NCBI RefSeq assembly: GCF_001440345.1
Contig: NZ_LJYX01000021.1
Span: 310,001 to 374,000 of the forward strand
Source of the DNA: Colwellia sp. TT2012
GTDB taxonomy: Bacteria > Pseudomonadota > Gammaproteobacteria > Enterobacterales > Alteromonadaceae
Direction: 5' to 3'
DNA: 64,000 nt
The notes below the pieces were generated by a model. The model saw only the letters and a program-made list of their open reading frames with translations, did not search any database and had not been told where the DNA came from. Shown in pieces: positions 58,388 to 64,000 of this stretch. The position numbers and the translations under genes were made by a program. Numbering within the stretch: position 1 is the first letter of the stretch; every line of letters begins with the position of its first letter.

Positions 58388-61300
58388 ATGCAGCTTTATG
58401 ATCATAGCATCCAAAAAGACAACTGTGGTTTTGGTTTAATTGCCCATCAATATGGTGAAACCAGTCACAAACTAATTAAGACCGCTATTTCCGCTTTAGA
58501 TCGTATGCAACATCGTGGCGGTATCGCCAGCGATGGTAAAACAGGTGATGGCTGTGGCTTATTATTACAAAAACCGGACAGTTTTTTTCGTGCCGTAGCC
58601 GCAGACAATAACTGGAAGCTAGGTAAGAAATATGCTGTCGGCATGATTTTTTTAAACCCTGACCCAATTGAAGCTGCACTTTGTAAAAAAATATTAGAAG
58701 AAGAGTTAGTCAATGAGAGCTTAACCTTAGTTGGCTGGCGTACTGTTCCTATTGATAGCTCTGTGCTAGGAGAAATAGCCCAAGGAAATCTACCCAATAT
58801 TGAACAAGTATTTATCGATGCGCCTCCAGGGTGGCGTAACCGTGACTTAGAACGTCGCTTATATATGGCACGTCGTCGCGCTGAAAAACGTATCACGGAC
58901 GAAAAATTTTATGTTGTTAGCTTATCTTGCTTAGTGACTATTTATAAAGGTCTAATGATGCCAAAAGATTTGGCAAACTTTTACTTAGATCTAGCCGATA
59001 TTCGCATGCAAAGCGCTATTTGTGTTTTCCATCAGCGTTTTTCTACCAATACCTCTCCGCAATGGCACCTAGCGCAGCCGTTTCGCTATTTAGCACATAA
59101 TGGTGAGATAAATACCATTAATGGTAATCGCCAATGGGCACGCGCTCGTACCTACCGTTTTAAATCACCCTTATTACCTGATTTACAAGATGCGGCACCT
59201 TTTGTTGGCCAGACAGGTTCAGATTCATCGTCATTAGATAACATGCTTGAGCTATTTTTAGCCGGTGGTATGGACTTATATCGTGCTATGCGTTTATTAA
59301 TGCCACCAGCATGGCAAAACAGTCCACTAATGGACGATGACTTACGCGCATTCTATGAATTCAATTCTATGCACATGGAGCCGTGGGACGGTCCAGCTGG
59401 CGTAGTGATGACCAATGGTCGCCATGTTGCCTGTAACTTAGATAGAAACGGTCTACGCCCAGCCCGCTATGTTATTACTCGTAATGGTTTTATTACCTTG
59501 GCCTCAGAAGTGGGTATCTGGGATTATAGTGAAGATGAAGTGGTCGAAAAAGGCCGAGTAGGGCCAGGTGAGATGCTTGCCATTGATACCTACACCGGCA
59601 AAATATACACCAGCACTGACATTGATAAAGATTTAAAAGGGCGTCACCCTTATCGTGAATGGTTGGATAAAAACATTCGCCGTTTAGTACCCTTTGATCA
59701 ACTACCAGCCAATTTAATTGGCAGCTGTGTTTTTACTGATAAAGAAATGAGTCAGTACCATAAAATGTTTAACTACAGTTATGAAGAGATCCAACAGGTT
59801 ATTCGCACCTTGGCAGAAAATGGTCAAGAAGCGACTGGCTCTATGGGTGATGATACCCCCATGGCGGTATTGTCTAGTCAAACTCGCACCTTGTATGACT
59901 ACTTCCGTCAACAATTTGCGCAAGTGACTAACCCGCCAATCGATCCCCTGCGCGAACGTTATGTGATGTCACTTGGCACCTGCATTGGTCGTGAGCATAA
60001 TGTTTTTAACGAAACCTCAGGCCATGCCGATCGCATAATATTTTCCACCCCTGTGCTTATGTATACCGGTTTAAAACAGCTTAGGGAATTAGATCCAGAA
60101 CATTATCGCTCTGATACCTTATCATTGCATTACGAGCGCGTAGAAGGTTTACAAGCCGCTATTATTCGTCTTTGTGATCACGCTGTCGATTTAGTACGTA
60201 ATAAAAACACTGTTATTTTAGTGTTTTCCGATAGAAATATTCAGCCTAATTTATTAGTGATCCCCGCCGCGATGATCGTTGGCGCGGTACAAACACGTTT
60301 AGTCGATGAGCAATTACGTTGTGACTCCAACATTATTGTTGAAACGGGTTCAGTACGTGACTCTCATCAATATGCAGTCTTATTAGGGTTAGGCGCAACG
60401 GCTATTTACCCGTATTTAGCCTTTGAAACTATCGAGCAGTTAGTCGAAAAAGGCCAAATAAAAATGACTGCCCGTGATGCTATTGTTAATTACCGTGAAG
60501 GCATTAACAAAGGCCTATTAAAAATTCTCTCTAAAATGGGCATTTCCACCATTGCCAGTTATCGCTGTGCCGGTTTATTTGAAATTATCGGCCTTAACGA
60601 TGACATTACATCACTATGTTTTAGTGACTTACCCAGTCGTATTAAAGGCGCTGACTTTAGCGATATAGAACAAGACAGTATTAATTTAGCGCGTAATGCA
60701 TTTTTAGCTCATAAAAAGATGTCTCATGGTGGTTTATTAAAATACGTGCATGATGGTGAGTATCACTCGTACAATCCTGACGTAGTTAACCATTTACAAC
60801 GCGCAGTAAATAGTGGCAAATATAGCGACTACCGCAAGTTTGCTGATGAAGTAGATAAACGACCTATTGCTACGCTTCGTGATTTATTGAAACTCAAAGA
60901 TGATTGTACCCCTATACCACTTGATCAGGTTGAGCCAGAAAGCGAAATGTTTAAACGCTTCGATAGTGCCGCTATGTCAATTGGCGCATTGAGCCCTGAA
61001 GCACATGAAGCTCTCGCCATCGCTATGAACCGCTTAGGCGGCAGTTCCAATTCAGGCGAAGGCGGTGAAGATGAACGCCGTTTTGGTACGGTGAAAAACT
61101 CACGCATTAAACAGATCGCTTCCGGTCGTTTTGGTGTTACCCCACATTACCTTGTCAATGCTGACGTATTACAAATCAAAATAGCGCAAGGAGCAAAACC
61201 CGGTGAAGGTGGGCAATTACCTGGTGATAAAGTCTCACCACTCATTGCCAAATTACGTTTCTCAGTACCTGGAGTGACCTTAATCTCACCACCACCACAT

Positions 61301-62848
61301 CACGATATTTATTCCATTGAAGATTTAGCTCAATTAATTTTCGATTTGAAACAAGTAAATCCCAAAGCAGTTATTTCAGTGAAGTTAGTCTCTGGTCCAG
61401 GTGTTGGTACTATCGCCGCTGGGGTTGCTAAAGCATACGCTGACTTTATTACCATATCAGGTTATGACGGTGGCACAGCCGCTAGCCCATTAACGTCAGT
61501 AAAATATGCGGGGTGTCCTTGGGAGTTAGGTTTAGCGGAAGCGCATCAAGCACTAGTGACTAACGGCTTGCGCCATAAAGTACGCTTGCAAGTTGATGGC
61601 GGTTTAAAAACAGGTACCGATGTCGTTAAAGCGGCCATTTTAGGCGCAGAGAGCTTTGGTTTTGGTACCGCGCCTATGGTGGCTTTAGGTTGTAAATTTC
61701 TGCGAATTTGTCACTTAAATAACTGTGCTACGGGTGTTGCTACTCAAGACAAAGTCCTGCGTGACAAATTCTTTAAAGGTATGCCTGAGCAAGTAATGAA
61801 TTATTTTAAATTTATTGCCCGTGATGTCCGTGAAATTTTAGCCCGCTTAGGGGTTAAAAGCCTAACGGCTATTATCGGTCGTGTTGATTTATTATCACAA
61901 ATTGAGGGTGTCACAGCTAAACAACAAAAATTAGATTTATCACCTATTATCGCCCCTGTGGTTGCGGGTGATAATACTGCGCTTTATAAAACACAAGAGA
62001 ATAAAGCCTTTGATGAAGGTAAGTTAAATAAGAAAATTCTAGCGGCAGCAGCTGATGCAGTAGCCCACAGTAAGGGCGGTGAGTATAGATTTAACATTCA
62101 AAATATCGATCGCTCAGTTGGCGCAATGCTTTCAGGGGAAATTGCTCGTCGACATGGCGATCAAGGCATGGCTGCAGCACCAATCACCTTGCATTTAACC
62201 GGTACCGCAGGACAAAGTTTTGGTGTCTGGAATGCTGGCGGTTTGCACATGATCTTAACCGGTGATGCCAACGATTATGTCGGTAAAGGCATGGCCGGTG
62301 GTAAATTAACCATCAAGGCACCTGTAGGGGTTGATTATGTAAGCCATCAAACGCCGATTATGGGTAATACCTGTTTATACGGTGCCACTGGCGGAAAATT
62401 ATTTGCCGCTGGACGTGCAGGAGAACGTTTTGCCGTGCGCAACTCTGGTTGTCATGCGGTAATTGAAGGCACGGGCGACCACGCTTGTGAATACATGACT
62501 GGCGGTATAGTCACGATTATTGGTGATGTCGGTGTTAATTTTGGCGCGGGCATGACTGGTGGTTTCGCTTATGTATTAGACGAAAGCGGTGATTTAGATA
62601 TTCGCCTCAATAAAGAATCCATTGAAATGTTGACGATGGGCGACTTAGCTATCCATCAAGAACATTTACGCGGCATTATTGATAAACACTTCAATGAAAC
62701 AGGCAGCTTACGCGCGCAAGAAATCCTGCAAAACTTTGATAAATTTTCGCCCTTATTTAAATTAATTAAACCCAGTGCTACCGATGTTAAAACCCTATTA
62801 GGTCATCGTAGTCGTTCAACAGCCGAACTTCGTGTTCTGATAAATTAG
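58388..62848 (+). CDS. gltB: Glutamate synthase (NADPH) large subunit
   Basis: Converts glutamine and 2-oxoglutarate into two glutamates together with GltD. The 1486-aa length is standard. A short propeptide ends before Cys13 (KDNCGFGLIAH), which becomes the N-terminal nucleophile of the glutaminase domain. The central and FMN domains follow, with the 3Fe-4S cysteines in CKFLRICHLNNCATG, and the C-terminal beta-helix domain contains GMTGGFAYVLDE. AGGAGA precedes the ATG. gltD follows 9 bp later. Confidence 0.98.
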   Translation: MQLYDHSIQKDNCGFGLIAHQYGETSHKLIKTAISALDRMQHRGGIASDGKTGDGCGLLLQKPDSFFRAVAADNNWKLGKKYAVGMIFLNPDPIEAALCKKILEEELVNESLTLVGWRTVPIDSSVLGEIAQGNLPNIEQVFIDAPPGWRNRDLERRLYMARRRAEKRITDEKFYVVSLSCLVTIYKGLMMPKDLANFYLDLADIRMQSAICVFHQRFSTNTSPQWHLAQPFRYLAHNGEINTINGNRQWARARTYRFKSPLLPDLQDAAPFVGQTGSDSSSLDNMLELFLAGGMDLYRAMRLLMPPAWQNSPLMDDDLRAFYEFNSMHMEPWDGPAGVVMTNGRHVACNLDRNGLRPARYVITRNGFITLASEVGIWDYSEDEVVEKGRVGPGEMLAIDTYTGKIYTSTDIDKDLKGRHPYREWLDKNIRRLVPFDQLPANLIGSCVFTDKEMSQYHKMFNYSYEEIQQVIRTLAENGQEATGSMGDDTPMAVLSSQTRTLYDYFRQQFAQVTNPPIDPLRERYVMSLGTCIGREHNVFNETSGHADRIIFSTPVLMYTGLKQLRELDPEHYRSDTLSLHYERVEGLQAAIIRLCDHAVDLVRNKNTVILVFSDRNIQPNLLVIPAAMIVGAVQTRLVDEQLRCDSNIIVETGSVRDSHQYAVLLGLGATAIYPYLAFETIEQLVEKGQIKMTARDAIVNYREGINKGLLKILSKMGISTIASYRCAGLFEIIGLNDDITSLCFSDLPSRIKGADFSDIEQDSINLARNAFLAHKKMSHGGLLKYVHDGEYHSYNPDVVNHLQRAVNSGKYSDYRKFADEVDKRPIATLRDLLKLKDDCTPIPLDQVEPESEMFKRFDSAAMSIGALSPEAHEALAIAMNRLGGSSNSGEGGEDERRFGTVKNSRIKQIASGRFGVTPHYLVNADVLQIKIAQGAKPGEGGQLPGDKVSPLIAKLRFSVPGVTLISPPPHHDIYSIEDLAQLIFDLKQVNPKAVISVKLVSGPGVGTIAAGVAKAYADFITISGYDGGTAASPLTSVKYAGCPWELGLAEAHQALVTNGLRHKVRLQVDGGLKTGTDVVKAAILGAESFGFGTAPMVALGCKFLRICHLNNCATGVATQDKVLRDKFFKGMPEQVMNYFKFIARDVREILARLGVKSLTAIIGRVDLLSQIEGVTAKQQKLDLSPIIAPVVAGDNTALYKTQENKAFDEGKLNKKILAAAADAVAHSKGGEYRFNIQNIDRSVGAMLSGEIARRHGDQGMAAAPITLHLTGTAGQSFGVWNAGGLHMILTGDANDYVGKGMAGGKLTIKAPVGVDYVSHQTPIMGNTCLYGATGGKLFAAGRAGERFAVRNSGCHAVIEGTGDHACEYMTGGIVTIIGDVGVNFGAGMTGGFAYVLDESGDLDIRLNKESIEMLTMGDLAIHQEHLRGIIDKHFNETGSLRAQEILQNFDKFSPLFKLIKPSATDVKTLLGHRSRSTAELRVLIN

Positions 62849-64000
<1,152 letters not shown>

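Overview
The window is a gene-dense stretch of an AT-rich gammaproteobacterial chromosome. Gene content and protein style (a complete dcw cell-wall/division cluster, pilB-pilC-pilD-coaE-zapD-yacG, an ArcA regulator with a separate HptA-type phosphotransfer protein, FolE2, a ZnuD-like receptor) point to a marine Alteromonadales bacterium, most likely Colwellia or a close relative. This assignment is inference from recognised protein families; no database search was possible. No phage, transposase, CRISPR array, tRNA or rRNA was seen.

Layout. 1-5230 (+): end of pilB, then pilC, pilD, coaE, zapD, yacG. 5241-9442 (-): mutT, secA and a membrane-anchored M23 peptidase; a DUF721/DciA gene (+) diverges from the peptidase and converges on lpxC. 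10077-29018 (-): lpxC and the full dcw cluster, read from mraZ down to ftsZ, with a consensus-like promoter and three 10-bp-spaced MraZ-type boxes upstream of mraZ. 29592-37736: an acyl-CoA dehydrogenase, a secreted transglutaminase-like protein, a DyP peroxidase, a coiled-coil membrane protein and a TPR hybrid histidine kinase. 38144-42618 (-): an RND efflux pump with its adaptor. 43047-43901 (+): a CvfB-like S1 protein. 44077-47063 (-): a Zur-box-controlled unit of a small Cys/His protein and a His-rich-loop TonB receptor. 47224-48489 (+): a TraF-like outer-membrane protein, followed by four 50-bp palindromic tandem repeats. 48792-52543 (-): a lysine riboswitch followed by DapD-like, LysA-fold and AstE/AspA-family genes. 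52711-57914: rsmC, a sensor kinase, arcA, hptA (convergent) and folE2. 58388-64000 (+): gltB and the start of gltD.

How it works together. About a third of the window is one transcriptional wave making peptidoglycan precursors (murE, murF, mraY, murD, murG, murC, ddl) and the divisome (ftsL, ftsI, ftsW, ftsQ, ftsA, ftsZ), joined to outer-membrane synthesis (lpxC) and secretion (secA). The least ordinary parts are regulatory. A lysine riboswitch sits on a three-gene operon whose decarboxylase lacks the usual DAP-decarboxylase motifs and whose deacylase is not DapE. A Zur site has the -10 box embedded in it and overlaps the very start of a small secreted Cys/His protein. An 18-bp tandem duplication upstream of arcA makes two close matches to the ArcA box. 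These are the places I would look first.
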